Source of the DNA: Pseudomonas sp. TH15
Lineage (GTDB): Bacteria > Pseudomonadota > Gammaproteobacteria > Pseudomonadales > Pseudomonadaceae
Direction of reading: 5' to 3'
NCBI RefSeq assembly: GCF_016651105.1
Contig: NZ_JAEKEL010000001.1
Location: 3,400,001 to 3,464,000, forward strand
DNA: 64,000 bases
The notes under the pieces are model-generated. The model ran no database searches, was not told the DNA's origin, and saw nothing but the letters and a program-made list of their open reading frames with translations. The position numbers were made by a program, and so were the translations under genes. Shown one piece after another: positions 18,019-25,384 of the stretch (position 1 is its first letter; each line of letters opens with the position of its first letter).

Positions 18019-18659
18019 GGCTGCATCTCCTGCAGACGGGCGAGCACGGTTTGCGTGTCCGTAATCCAGCAATAACCTTTGATCGCGTTGAGGCAGGCCT
18101 GATGCCGTTCCGGGGTGTAAGTGGCGCAGGCGTCTTCCACCAGCGTCACCAGGTAGCCACGGTCGGCGGCGTCACGCACCGCCATGTCGACGCACTGGTC
18201 GGTGACGATGCCGGCGATGACCAGATGCCGCGCCCCGAGGTTGCGCAACACGTAGTCGATGTTGGTGGAGTTGAAGACCCCCGAGGAGCTTTTCGGCAGC
18301 ACGACTTCGTTTTCTTCCGGGGTCAGGTCCTCGATGATTCGCGCCTGCGGGCATCCTTTGGGCAGGTGCATGTCCGAGAGTTTGTGGTCCAGGGAACGGT
18401 CGCGGCCATCGGCGGTGAGGCTTTCGATCAGGGTATGTACTACGTTCTGCCGGGCGCTGCGAAAGGCGCTGAGCAACCGCCGCTGATTGGGCACTACCTG
18501 CATGTGAGTGCGAGTCAGGAAATATTCGGCGTCGGGGTCGTTGAGGTGCGGGTCGAACTGCGGTTCGAGCCAGGCCCGCTGCATGTCGACCAGCAACAGC
18601 GCGGTGTGGTCAGTGACAAAAGGCAGGTCGCGCGGCGAGCGGTGGGGGAGCGTAAACAT
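18015..18659 (-). CDS. Cysteine hydrolase, isochorismatase-like
   Basis: Protein of 214 aa in the isochorismatase-like/N-carbamoylsarcosine amidase superfamily. The triad is readable as Asp in ALLLVDMQRAW, Lys in VLPKSSSG, and nucleophile Cys in GIVTDQCVDMAVRDAADRGY. Relatives hydrolyse ureides, amides and carbamoyl compounds (RutB, biuret hydrolase) or pyrazinamide. GGAGG lies upstream of the ATG within the rpiR 3' end; the gap to rpiR is 2 bp and the 3' end overlaps the synthetase gene by 4 bp. It is the first enzyme gene of the cluster; the substrate is unassigned. Confidence 0.85.
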   Translation of the reverse strand: MFTLPHRSPRDLPFVTDHTALLLVDMQRAWLEPQFDPHLNDPDAEYFLTRTHMQVVPNQRRLLSAFRSARQNVVHTLIESLTADGRDRSLDHKLSDMHLPKGCPQARIIEDLTPEENEVVLPKSSSGVFNSTNIDYVLRNLGARHLVIAGIVTDQCVDMAVRDAADRGYLVTLVEDACATYTPERHQACLNAIKGYCWITDTQTVLARLQEMQP

Positions 18660-18661
18660 CC

Positions 18662-19516
18662 TTATTTTTCCTCCAGTAGATGGGTGTCGAATTCAGAACG
18701 CAGGGCATCGATGCCTTCCAGGCGATCGGCCAGATCGGGGCTGCGCAAGGTCAGGCAAGCAATCAGTGCTTCAACCTGCGCCAGCGCCGGGACCAGGGTG
18801 TCGAACGCCGAGACCGACTCCACCGGCGAGCTGATGATCAAATCGGCCATTTCCCGCAACGGCGAGGTATAGATGTCGGTGAACAGCACTACCCGCGCAT
18901 AGCGATTTTTCGCGGCACTGGCCACCCGCAAGGCCTGGGACTGGTAGCGGCGATAATCGAACACCAGCACCACGTCCTGGCGCTGTACGTCGAACAGTCG
19001 GTCCGGCAACTGGGCGTTGTCTTCCAGGGCAAAACAGCCGGGGCGCAGCAGGCGCAAATGGTTGAGCAAATAGTGGGCGAGGAAACTGCTGAAACGCCCG
19101 CCGAAGCAATGCACTTGATGGCGAGCGTCGAGCAACCATTCCACCAGAATCCGTACATCTTCAGGTTGCGTCAGGGCCTGGGTTTCCACCATGGAGCGAT
19201 GGGTTTCCGCCAGATAATGGCTCCACGGATCATCTTTTTGCAGGTGGGCGCGGGGTTGCAACAGGGTGCTTGGGGAGCGCAAGCGGTGGTCCATGTCGCT
19301 GAGCAACGCGTCCTGGAACTCGGCGTAACCGCTAAAGCCAAGTTTTTTGACCAGTCGCACAATGGTCGGGTCGCTGACACCGGCATGCTCGGCCAATCGC
19401 GACATCGGGCCCAGTCCGTTACGCGGGTACTGGTCCAGCAAGGCGCGGATGACTTTGCGTTCCGAAGGCGTAAGGTCCAGGCCGGGATCGGTGATCAGGT
19501 CTCTAAGAGGGGGCAT
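18662..19516 (-). CDS. RpiR/MurR-family transcriptional regulator
   Basis: Protein of 284 aa with an N-terminal HTH_6 domain (SDPTIVRLVKKLGFSGYAEF is the recognition region, about residues 45-70) and a C-terminal SIS domain (about 125-260), where phospho-sugar-like or other small ligands bind. AGGAGC precedes the ATG. It is the promoter-proximal gene of the minus-strand cluster and probably autoregulates it through the 9-bp inverted repeat at 19556-19605. The ligand is unknown; RpiR proteins also control amino acid and nucleotide catabolism. Confidence 0.9.
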   Translation of the reverse strand: MPPLRDLITDPGLDLTPSERKVIRALLDQYPRNGLGPMSRLAEHAGVSDPTIVRLVKKLGFSGYAEFQDALLSDMDHRLRSPSTLLQPRAHLQKDDPWSHYLAETHRSMVETQALTQPEDVRILVEWLLDARHQVHCFGGRFSSFLAHYLLNHLRLLRPGCFALEDNAQLPDRLFDVQRQDVVLVFDYRRYQSQALRVASAAKNRYARVVLFTDIYTSPLREMADLIISSPVESVSAFDTLVPALAQVEALIACLTLRSPDLADRLEGIDALRSEFDTHLLEEK

Positions 19517-19847
19517 CCGGGCTCCTGCTGGATGGGTGTGTCGGTTTCATTTCACAATTCACTAAAACAGTATTTATGTAACTCACACTACATGTCTAGT
19601 GAATTTTTTGTCCTTTTGCCAAGGCCCCAAAATGGAGCAAGATGCCCGTGTAACAAGGGCTACACGGTAGTCGTTCTGCTTTGTAGTCCATTGCCCACAG
19701 TGATGTCAGATTTTGCCGATTTTACGGAAGTCAGGCGGAGTCCTCGTGAATGATGCATTGCCCGCAAACCCGCGGGATACGCGACAATTGTTCAATAACG
19801 CGGCAAGTGCTGCGGATTTTTCAGACCTTTCCATTGAGTGACTGCTT
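19517..19847. other. Divergent intergenic region, RpiR cluster / cobF unit
   Basis: A 331-bp gap holding the likely promoter of the rpiR cluster, a 9-bp inverted repeat, and on the plus strand a 31-codon ORF (GTG 19746 to TGA 19841, GGAG just upstream) in frame with and seven bases before the phosphatase start. No cobalamin-riboswitch box was recognised. Confidence 0.45.
19556..19605. promoter_or_regulatory. Candidate RpiR operator (9-bp inverted repeat)
   Basis: AATTCACTA at 19556-19564 and its exact complement TAGTGAATT at 19597-19605 lie 40-90 bp upstream of the rpiR start in an AT-rich patch. The arms are symmetric about 19580. The position suits autoregulation of the cluster; binding is inferred. 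Confidence 0.5.
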
Positions 19848-20417
19848 GTGCGAACCAGCCGTTTGACATTGATTTGCCATGCTCGAACCGTCGCACAGAA
19901 ATTGTCGCGTTTTCCTACGAACGAGCCTGTTGAAAATCAGCGTTTGGCGTCCGACTCACTGGCTGACCGTTTCGACGGCGCGTTCCGTCTGCTATGCGGC
20001 CCCGAGTTACGCACACGGCAGACCGCCGAGTGGTTTGGCCCGGATGCCGAGATCGATCCGGCATTGCGTGATTGTGATTGGGGCCGCTGGCACGGGCAGT
20101 CGCTCAAGCAGTTGCAGAATAGCGACGCGCAAGCATTGCAAGCGTGGCTCGCCGATCCCCACGCCGCACCGCCCGGCGGCGAGTCGGTGGTGCAACTGGG
20201 CGAGCGAGTGGCGGCTTGGCTCGATGGGTTGAAAGCCACGCCAGGGCATATCGTCGCCATCACTCATCCTTACATCGTGCGTGCGGCGCTGATGCAGGTG
20301 GTGCGGGGCGCTGCATTCAATGCAATAGATGTCGAGCCGCTGGCAATGGTCGATTTGCGCTTTAACGGTATCTGGCGGCTACGCTTGCCCGGCATCGACA
20401 TTGAGGAGGCTGTCTGA
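19848..20417 (+). CDS. Histidine phosphatase family protein (CobC-like), cobF-linked
   Basis: Protein of 189 aa with a phosphoglycerate-mutase-like fold. The usual RHG(x)T signature reads CHART here (LTLICHART): the nucleophile His and the Thr are kept, but the flanking Arg is Cys and Gly is Ala. LCGPELRTRQTAEW, DCDWGRWHG, GGESVVQLGERV and ITHPYIVRAAL (second His) follow. The start must be GTG 19848 or CTG 19842 because a stop codon lies at 19839. Its stop overlaps the cobF start, so a role in cobalamin assembly (as CobC, alpha-ribazole phosphate phosphatase) is plausible. Confidence 0.8.
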   Translation: MRTSRLTLICHARTVAQKLSRFPTNEPVENQRLASDSLADRFDGAFRLLCGPELRTRQTAEWFGPDAEIDPALRDCDWGRWHGQSLKQLQNSDAQALQAWLADPHAAPPGGESVVQLGERVAAWLDGLKATPGHIVAITHPYIVRAALMQVVRGAAFNAIDVEPLAMVDLRFNGIWRLRLPGIDIEEAV

Positions 20418-21172
20418 TGAAAACTTTGCTGGTGATCGGCATTGGCGCCGGCAACCCGGACTACATCACGATGCAGGCGGTAAAGGCGCTGAATCGGGCG
20501 GACGTGTTTTTCCTCATGGACAAGGGCCAGAGCAAAGACAAGTTGATCGATCTGCGGCGTGACATCTGTGAGCGCTACATCACCGATCGCGACTACCGCT
20601 TCGTCGAAGCCCACAGCCCGGAACGCGAGCGTGGCGACGTAGACTACAAGGCCAGTGTCGAGGATCTGAACCTGGCCAAGCAGAACACCTTCGAACGGCT
20701 GATCAACGAGGAAATGACTGACGGCCAGTGCGCCGGTTTCCTGGTGTGGGGCGACCCCGCGTTGTACGACAGCACCGTGCGCATCTTGCAGGCGATTCTG
20801 GCCTCGGGGCACTGCGAGTTTGAGTTCGAAGTGATCCCCGGAATCACCAGCGTTCAGGCGTTGGCGGCGCAACATAAGGTGCCGTTGAATCGCATCGGGC
20901 GCTCGATTGAAATCACCACGGGCCGGCGGCTGGCGGCGGGGCAGGTGAGTGATGCGGATAGCCTGGTGGTGATGCTCGATGCGGAAGATTCCTACCATCG
21001 GGTGGCGGATCAGGAGACGGAGATTTACTGGGGGGCTTACTTGGGCACGCCGGATGAAATCCTTATCAGCGGCAAGCTCAAGGATGTGGCGGATGAGATT
21101 GAACGGGTGCGCAAGGCGGCGCGGTTGGCGAATGGGTGGATTATGGATACCTATTTGTTGCGCAAGCCTTGA
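20417..21172 (+). CDS. cobF: Precorrin-6A synthase (deacetylating) CobF
   Basis: Protein of 251 aa, a tetrapyrrole methylase. It uses SAM to methylate C-1 of precorrin-5 with loss of acetate in aerobic cobalamin synthesis. Landmarks: GIGAGNPDYITMQA at the N-terminus (SAM site), GFLVWGDPALYDS, and VIPGITSVQALAA. The ATG shares one base with the upstream phosphatase stop (TGATG). The length is normal for CobF. Confidence 0.93.
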   Translation: MKTLLVIGIGAGNPDYITMQAVKALNRADVFFLMDKGQSKDKLIDLRRDICERYITDRDYRFVEAHSPERERGDVDYKASVEDLNLAKQNTFERLINEEMTDGQCAGFLVWGDPALYDSTVRILQAILASGHCEFEFEVIPGITSVQALAAQHKVPLNRIGRSIEITTGRRLAAGQVSDADSLVVMLDAEDSYHRVADQETEIYWGAYLGTPDEILISGKLKDVADEIERVRKAARLANGWIMDTYLLRKP

Positions 21173-21198
21173 GTTTGGCGGTGTCTGGTTGGACGCCA

Positions 21199-21271
21199 TC
21201 GCGAGCAAGCCCGCTCCCACATTGGTTTTGTGAACGACACAGACCTAATGTGGGAGCGGGCTTGCTCGCGA
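21199..21271. repeat. REP inverted pair (TCGCGAGCAAGCCCGCTCCCAC family)
   Basis: The arms TCGCGAGCAAGCCCGCTCCC and GGGAGCGGGCTTGCTCGCGA are complementary, with about 30 bp between, in the gap between convergent cobF and the GlxA-type regulator gene. Confidence 0.8.
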
Positions 21272-21290
21272 AGAGGCCCGCAAGAACACC

Positions 21291-22265
21291 TCAAAAAACG
21301 GCTTGTACCCCGCGCCCAAACCGCTCCCGATACACCGACGGCGGCACCCCGACCACGCTGCGAAACGCCACCCGGAAACTCTCCACCGAACGATACCCGC
21401 AATGCTCGGCAATCTGCTCGGTGTTCTGGCGGGTGCTTTCCAGCAACTCCCGGGCCCGGGCCAGGCGTTGATGCTGCAACCAGGTCTTCGGCGACTGGCC
21501 GCTGGCTTCGGTGAAGCGGCGCAGAAAGGTGCGTTCACTCATTGCCGCCTCACTGGCGAGGTCGCGCACCTCCAGCGGTTCATGCAAACGCTCCCGCGCC
21601 CACTGCATGACACGTGACAAATCACTGCGCGGCGTTGGACTGACCGGTGTAGGAATAAACTGCGCCTGACCGCCGGTGCGCTGCGGCGACATCACCAGTC
21701 GCCGCGCCACCGAGTTGGCCACCTGAGTGCCAAAGTCCCGCGCCACCAAATGCAGACAGGCGTCGATACCGGCAGCGCTGCCGGCCGAGGTGATCAACTG
21801 ACCCGAATCGACATACAGCACGTCCGGGTCGACTTGAATGTTCGGAAAGCGCTCGGCCAGTTCCGTGGTGTAGCGCCAATGGGTAGTGGCGCGGTGACCG
21901 TCCAGCAGGCCAGTGGCCGCCAGCACGAACACCCCGGAGCAGATCGACAACAACCGCGCGCCTCGGGCATGGGCCTGACGGAGTGCGCCGAGCAGCGCCT
22001 CGGGCACCGGTGCCTGACGATCGCGCCAACCGGGCACGATGATGGTTCGGGCGCGTTCCAGCAGTGGCATGCCACCGTCCGCCAGCACCTGAATGCCACC
22101 CATGGCGCGCATCGGGCCTTCATCCACGGCGACGATCTGATGTTCATACCAAGGGAAATCGAACTCCGGCCGGGCCAGGCCGAAGATCTCCACGGCAATG
22201 CCGAACTCGAAAGTGCAGAGGCCGTCGTAGGCAAGAATCGCGACTAATCCAGGATTGGGCAGCAT
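21291..22265 (-). CDS. ftrA: GlxA/FtrA-family transcriptional regulator (AraC-type)
   Basis: Protein of about 324 aa. The N-terminal DJ-1/PfpI-like domain (residues 1-180; LLSICSGVFVLAATGLLDG contains the elbow cysteine) is followed by an AraC HTH domain (about 215-320; RTFLRRFTEASGQSPKTWL and AEHCGYRSVESFRVAF). This architecture is that of FtrA/GlxA-type activators of amine and amino acid pathways. The start at 22265 gives MLPNPGLVAILAYDG; a TTG 16 codons upstream is possible. It is divergent from a rhodanese gene, its usual partner in Pseudomonas. Confidence 0.87.
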   Translation of the reverse strand: MLPNPGLVAILAYDGLCTFEFGIAVEIFGLARPEFDFPWYEHQIVAVDEGPMRAMGGIQVLADGGMPLLERARTIIVPGWRDRQAPVPEALLGALRQAHARGARLLSICSGVFVLAATGLLDGHRATTHWRYTTELAERFPNIQVDPDVLYVDSGQLITSAGSAAGIDACLHLVARDFGTQVANSVARRLVMSPQRTGGQAQFIPTPVSPTPRSDLSRVMQWARERLHEPLEVRDLASEAAMSERTFLRRFTEASGQSPKTWLQHQRLARARELLESTRQNTEQIAEHCGYRSVESFRVAFRSVVGVPPSVYRERFGRGVQAVF

Positions 22266-22366
22266 TTGGCGGAAAGTTCCCGGTAGGTGTCTTGTACGCC
22301 ACTTTAGCGGCAAGTGACGGGTAGATAAAGTCTGCCTACACCCACCGAGACTTTGGAGTACAGCCC

Positions 22367-22795
22367 ATGACCAGCCTTGTTCGCGAGATTTCTGCAGCCC
22401 CGTCGGCCATTGCCCTGATGCATTTCAGCAATCGCCTGACCTTTGAAACCGATTGTTCCGACGTCTATGGCAGCCAACAGGCCGGCGAGGTGGATTTTGT
22501 GTTGGTGGACACGCGCGGCCCGCTGGCTTTTGAGCGGGGGCATGTGCCGGGGGCGATCAATATTCCGGGGCGTTTGATGAAGGCTGATGGTTTGGCGGTT
22601 TATCCGAAAAACACTTTGTTTGTGGTGTATTGCGCCGGACCACATTGCAACGGTGCCAACAAGGCCGCGGTGAAACTGGCGGCGTTGGGCTACCCGGTCA
22701 AAGAGATGATTGGCGGGGTGACGGGGTGGCTGGATGAGGGGTTTCAACTGAGCGTGGCGACAGCGGCCAAAACCCCCATTGCCTGCGAATGCTAA
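22367..22795 (+). CDS. Rhodanese-like domain protein
   Basis: Protein of 142 aa with a single rhodanese domain: VDFVLVDTRGPLAFERGHVP, GAINIP and the active-site loop VVYCAGPHCNGA, whose first Cys is the sulfur-accepting residue, then MIGGVTGWLDEGF. Cytoplasmic. Divergent from the FtrA-type regulator with a 101-bp shared promoter region, so regulation by it is likely. Substrate unknown. Confidence 0.88.
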   Translation: MTSLVREISAAPSAIALMHFSNRLTFETDCSDVYGSQQAGEVDFVLVDTRGPLAFERGHVPGAINIPGRLMKADGLAVYPKNTLFVVYCAGPHCNGANKAAVKLAALGYPVKEMIGGVTGWLDEGFQLSVATAAKTPIACEC

Positions 22796-22801
22796 TGCCT
22801 G

Positions 22802-22883
22802 TGTAGGAGCTGCCGAAGGCTGCGATCTTTTGATTTTTTTAGAATCAGGATCAAAAGATCGCAGCCTTCGGCAGCGTCCTACA
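22802..22883. repeat. REP inverted pair (TGTAGGAGCTGCCGAAGG family)
   Basis: The arms match the element at 5763-5845; the right arm ends GGCAGCGTCCTACA with one extra G relative to the other copies. Confidence 0.85.
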
Positions 22884-22964
22884 GGGGATTCCTGTGCTGT
22901 TTGAGGGCTTGTCCTACAGCCTTTGCACCACGACGGCGCAGCCTTTGACCTCGGTCAATCGGCT

Positions 22965-23006
22965 CGCCGATTTTCTGTAAGTATTTGTCGCATCAACACA
23001 ATTTAC
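22965..23006 (+). promoter_or_regulatory. Probable ArgR operator (tandem 21-bp half-sites)
   Basis: TGTCGC at 22986-22991 is followed after 8 bp by AA (23000-23001), an exact match to the Pseudomonas ArgR half-site TGTCGC-N8-AA-N5 as I know it. Exactly 21 bp upstream a degenerate half-site (CGCCGA-N8-AA) starts at 22965, the tandem direct-repeat spacing ArgR uses. It lies about 115-155 bp before an arginine-type binding-protein gene. Confidence 0.55.
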
Positions 23007-23119
23007 CCTGTGCGCGCCGCCATAGACTGCCGGCCACTTCGGTATTTGCCGCTAAATGGCCATGACCGAACGCTGAATCGAAAGCTGCCAATAAAAGCCT
23101 CCGCACACAGGAGTTATAA

Positions 23120-23902
23120 ATGAAGAAGCTAGTGATGTTCGGTGCCCTGGCACTGTCGATGTTGTCCCTGACCGCCGTGGCCGAAGACGCCAAGCCGATC
23201 CGCATCGGTATCGAAGCCGGTTACCCGCCATTCTCGATGAAAACCCCTGACGGCAAACTCACCGGTTTCGACGTGGACATCGGCGACGCGCTGTGCGAGC
23301 AGATGAAAGTGAAGTGCGTGTGGGTCGAGCAAGAGTTCGACGGCCTGATCCCGGCCCTGAAAGTGAAGAAAATCGACGCGATCCTGTCGTCCATGACCAT
23401 CACTGACGACCGCAAGAAAAACGTCGACTTCACCATCAAGTACTATCACACCCCGGCGCGCTTCGTGATGAAGGCAGGCACCGACGTGAAGGACCCGCTG
23501 ACCGAACTCAAGGGCAAGAAAGTCGGTGTGCTGCGTGCCAGTACCCACGACCGCTTCGCCACTGAAGTGCTGCAACCGGCCGGGATTGTCCTGGTGCGTT
23601 ACGGCTCCCAGCAGGAAGCCAACCTGGACATGGTCTCCGGCCGCCTCGACGCGATGCTGGCGGACTCGGTCAACCTGGACGACGGTTTCCTGAAAACCGA
23701 CGCCGGTAAAGGTTTCGCGTTCGTCGGCCCGACCTACGAAGACGCCAAGTACTTCGGTGGCGGCGCCGGTATCGCTGTGCGCAAGGGTGACAAGGAGCTG
23801 GCTGACAAATTCAGCACCGCTATCACCGAGATCCGTGCCAACGGCAAGTACAAGCAAGTGCAGGACAAGTACTTCAACTTTGATGTGTACGGCGGCGAGT
23901 AA
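23120..23902 (+). CDS. Lysine/arginine/ornithine ABC transporter periplasmic binding protein (AotJ/ArgT-like)
   Basis: Protein of 260 aa with a signal peptide ending around AVAEDA. It is a type II periplasmic binding protein (SBP_bac_3). Ligand-site motifs of the LAO family are present: [51 protein letters not shown] and [17 protein letters not shown] lies upstream of the ATG. No permease or ATPase genes follow; a strong terminator ends the transcript, so it must work with a transporter encoded elsewhere. An ArgR-like site suggests arginine control. Confidence 0.92.
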   Translation: MKKLVMFGALALSMLSLTAVAEDAKPIRIGIEAGYPPFSMKTPDGKLTGFDVDIGDALCEQMKVKCVWVEQEFDGLIPALKVKKIDAILSSMTITDDRKKNVDFTIKYYHTPARFVMKAGTDVKDPLTELKGKKVGVLRASTHDRFATEVLQPAGIVLVRYGSQQEANLDMVSGRLDAMLADSVNLDDGFLKTDAGKGFAFVGPTYEDAKYFGGGAGIAVRKGDKELADKFSTAITEIRANGKYKQVQDKYFNFDVYGGE

Positions 23903-23913
23903 CCCAGCCGTTT

Positions 23914-23953
23914 AAAAAAGTGGCCACCGTTGACGCGGTGGCCACTTTTTTTG
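23914..23953 (+). terminator. Rho-independent terminator after the binding-protein gene
   Basis: A stem of GTGGCCACCG / CGGTGGCCAC with a 5-bp loop is followed by seven T and preceded by six A, so it may work in both directions. Confidence 0.92.
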
Positions 23954-23976
23954 CGTTTTAATTGTGACGAGATCTT

Positions 23977-24065
23977 TGTAGGAGTGAGCCTGCTCGCGAT
24001 AGTGGTGTATCAGATGCCATCGGTACTGAATGTAAAACCGCTATCGCGAGCAGGCTCACTCCTAC
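23977..24065. repeat. REP inverted pair (TGTAGGAGTGAGCCTGCTCGCGA family)
   Basis: The arms TGTAGGAGTGAGCCTGCTCG and its complement enclose about 45 bp. A sister copy is at 38059-38149. Confidence 0.85.
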
Positions 24066-24103
24066 AGGGGATCTGTGTGATCCAGCTATTGAGGAGTTTT
24101 CCC

Positions 24104-25216
24104 ATGCAACGCATCGACCATCCACTGCCCTGGAGTCATCTGGGCACCGAGCGCAGCCTCAGCGTGTTTCGTTATGGCGCGGGCGCCCGCAAGGTTTACA
24201 TCCAGGCCAGCCTGCACGCTGACGAACTGCCGGGCATGCGCACGGCTTGGGAGCTGAAGAAGCGCCTGGCCGAACTCGAAGCCCAGGGCCAGTTGCAGGG
24301 CGTAATCGAATTGGTGCCGGTGGCCAACCCGATCGGCCTCGATCAGCATTTGCAAGGCGCCCATATGGGCCGTTTCGAACTGGGCAGCGGCAAGAATTTC
24401 AACCGTGCGTTCGTCGAATTGAGTGCTCCGGTGGCCGCGTTGATCGGTGCTCAGTTGGGCGACGATGCCGAAGCCAACATTGCGCTGATTCGCCAGACCA
24501 TGGCCCAGGTGCTCGACGACTTGCCGGCACCGGCGTCGCAACTGGAAGCCATGCACCGCTTGCTGCTGCGCCATGCTTGCGATGCCGATATCACTCTGGA
24601 TTTGCATTGCGACTTCGATGCAGCGATTCACATCTACGCCTTGCCGCAACACTGGCCGCAGTGGCAATCCCTGGCGGCGCGCTTGAAGGCGGGCGTGGCA
24701 TTGTTGTGCGAAGACTCGGGCGGCAGCTCGTTCGATGAATCCTGTTCGACGCCATGGCTGCGTTTGGCACGGGCCTTCCCTGAGGCGGCGATCCCACCCG
24801 CCAACCTGGCGACGACGCTGGAACTGGGCAGCATGGGCGACACCCGGGTCGATCAGGCCCAGGCCAATTGCGAGGCGATTCTGGGGTTCCTCGCCGAGCA
24901 CGGCTTCATCAAAGGCACTTGGCCTGCAGCCCCGAGCGAGTGCTGCGAAGGTATGCCGTTCGCCGGCACCGAGTACCTGTTCGCCCCGCACCACGGCGTG
25001 GTCAGCTTCCTGCGCGAGGCCGGTGAATGGGTGGAGCAGGGCGATGCGCTGTTTGAAGTGGTCGACCCGTTGAACGACCGGGTAACGACCGTGAAGGCCG
25101 GGACCAGTGGCGTGCTGTTTGCGATTGATCGGGGGCGCTACACCGAGCCGGGGACGTGGCAGGCGAAAGTTGCCGGGCGTGAGCCGTTTCGGGTTGGGAA
25201 GTTGACTAACGACTGA
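24104..25216 (+). CDS. Succinylglutamate desuccinylase/aspartoacylase-family metallohydrolase
   Basis: Protein of 370 aa, M14-like zinc hydrolase of the AstE/AspA group. The N-terminal zinc site reads QASLHADELPGM (His and Glu ligands), then VPVANPIGLDQ, and the third ligand lies in TLDLHCD. The C-terminal part (about 290-370) is the barrel-sandwich domain typical of these deacylases (LFAPHHGVVSFL, VKAGTSGVLFAI). The ATG at 24104 has GAGGAG upstream; the longer frame reads through a REP element. The gene next door and the ArgR-like site suggest an arginine-related N-acyl substrate (inference). Confidence 0.88.
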   Translation: MQRIDHPLPWSHLGTERSLSVFRYGAGARKVYIQASLHADELPGMRTAWELKKRLAELEAQGQLQGVIELVPVANPIGLDQHLQGAHMGRFELGSGKNFNRAFVELSAPVAALIGAQLGDDAEANIALIRQTMAQVLDDLPAPASQLEAMHRLLLRHACDADITLDLHCDFDAAIHIYALPQHWPQWQSLAARLKAGVALLCEDSGGSSFDESCSTPWLRLARAFPEAAIPPANLATTLELGSMGDTRVDQAQANCEAILGFLAEHGFIKGTWPAAPSECCEGMPFAGTEYLFAPHHGVVSFLREAGEWVEQGDALFEVVDPLNDRVTTVKAGTSGVLFAIDRGRYTEPGTWQAKVAGREPFRVGKLTND

Positions 25217-25224
25217 CAGTCTTC

Positions 25225-25301
25225 GGCCTCATCGCGAACAAGCTCTACGCCTGCAAGAGCTACACCGAACTTGTAGGAGCAGAGCTTGCTCGCGAAGAGG
25301 C
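25225..25301. repeat. REP-type element, imperfect arms
   Basis: The left arm TCGCGAACAAGCTCTACGCC and right arm TGTAGGAGCAGAGCTTGCTC are only partly complementary; a degenerate pair of the GCTTGCTCGCGA family. Confidence 0.6.
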
Positions 25302-25384
25302 CATCAGCAACACCGCCACATTTGGATCCTTGCCTGAGAATGCTAGGCTCACCCCCGAACCCGACACTCTGTTAAGGAAGGCTT

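Larger units (their letters stand above)
22796..23119. other. Regulatory/intergenic region before the binding-protein gene
   Basis: A 324-bp gap with a REP pair on the left, a small hairpin (22957-22972, AATCGGC/GCCGATT, followed by T) and a likely ArgR site (22965-23006). No additional gene was seen. Confidence 0.5.

Noticed and set aside
16885..18075. 396-codon plus-strand ORF opposite the glutamine-synthetase-like gene
   Set aside because: High-GC shadow; the opposite strand has complete catalytic motifs.
19517..19847. Cobalamin riboswitch before the phosphatase-cobF unit
   Set aside because: No recognisable B12 box (GCCACTG or AGYCMGGAGACC-like) was found; the leader is short.
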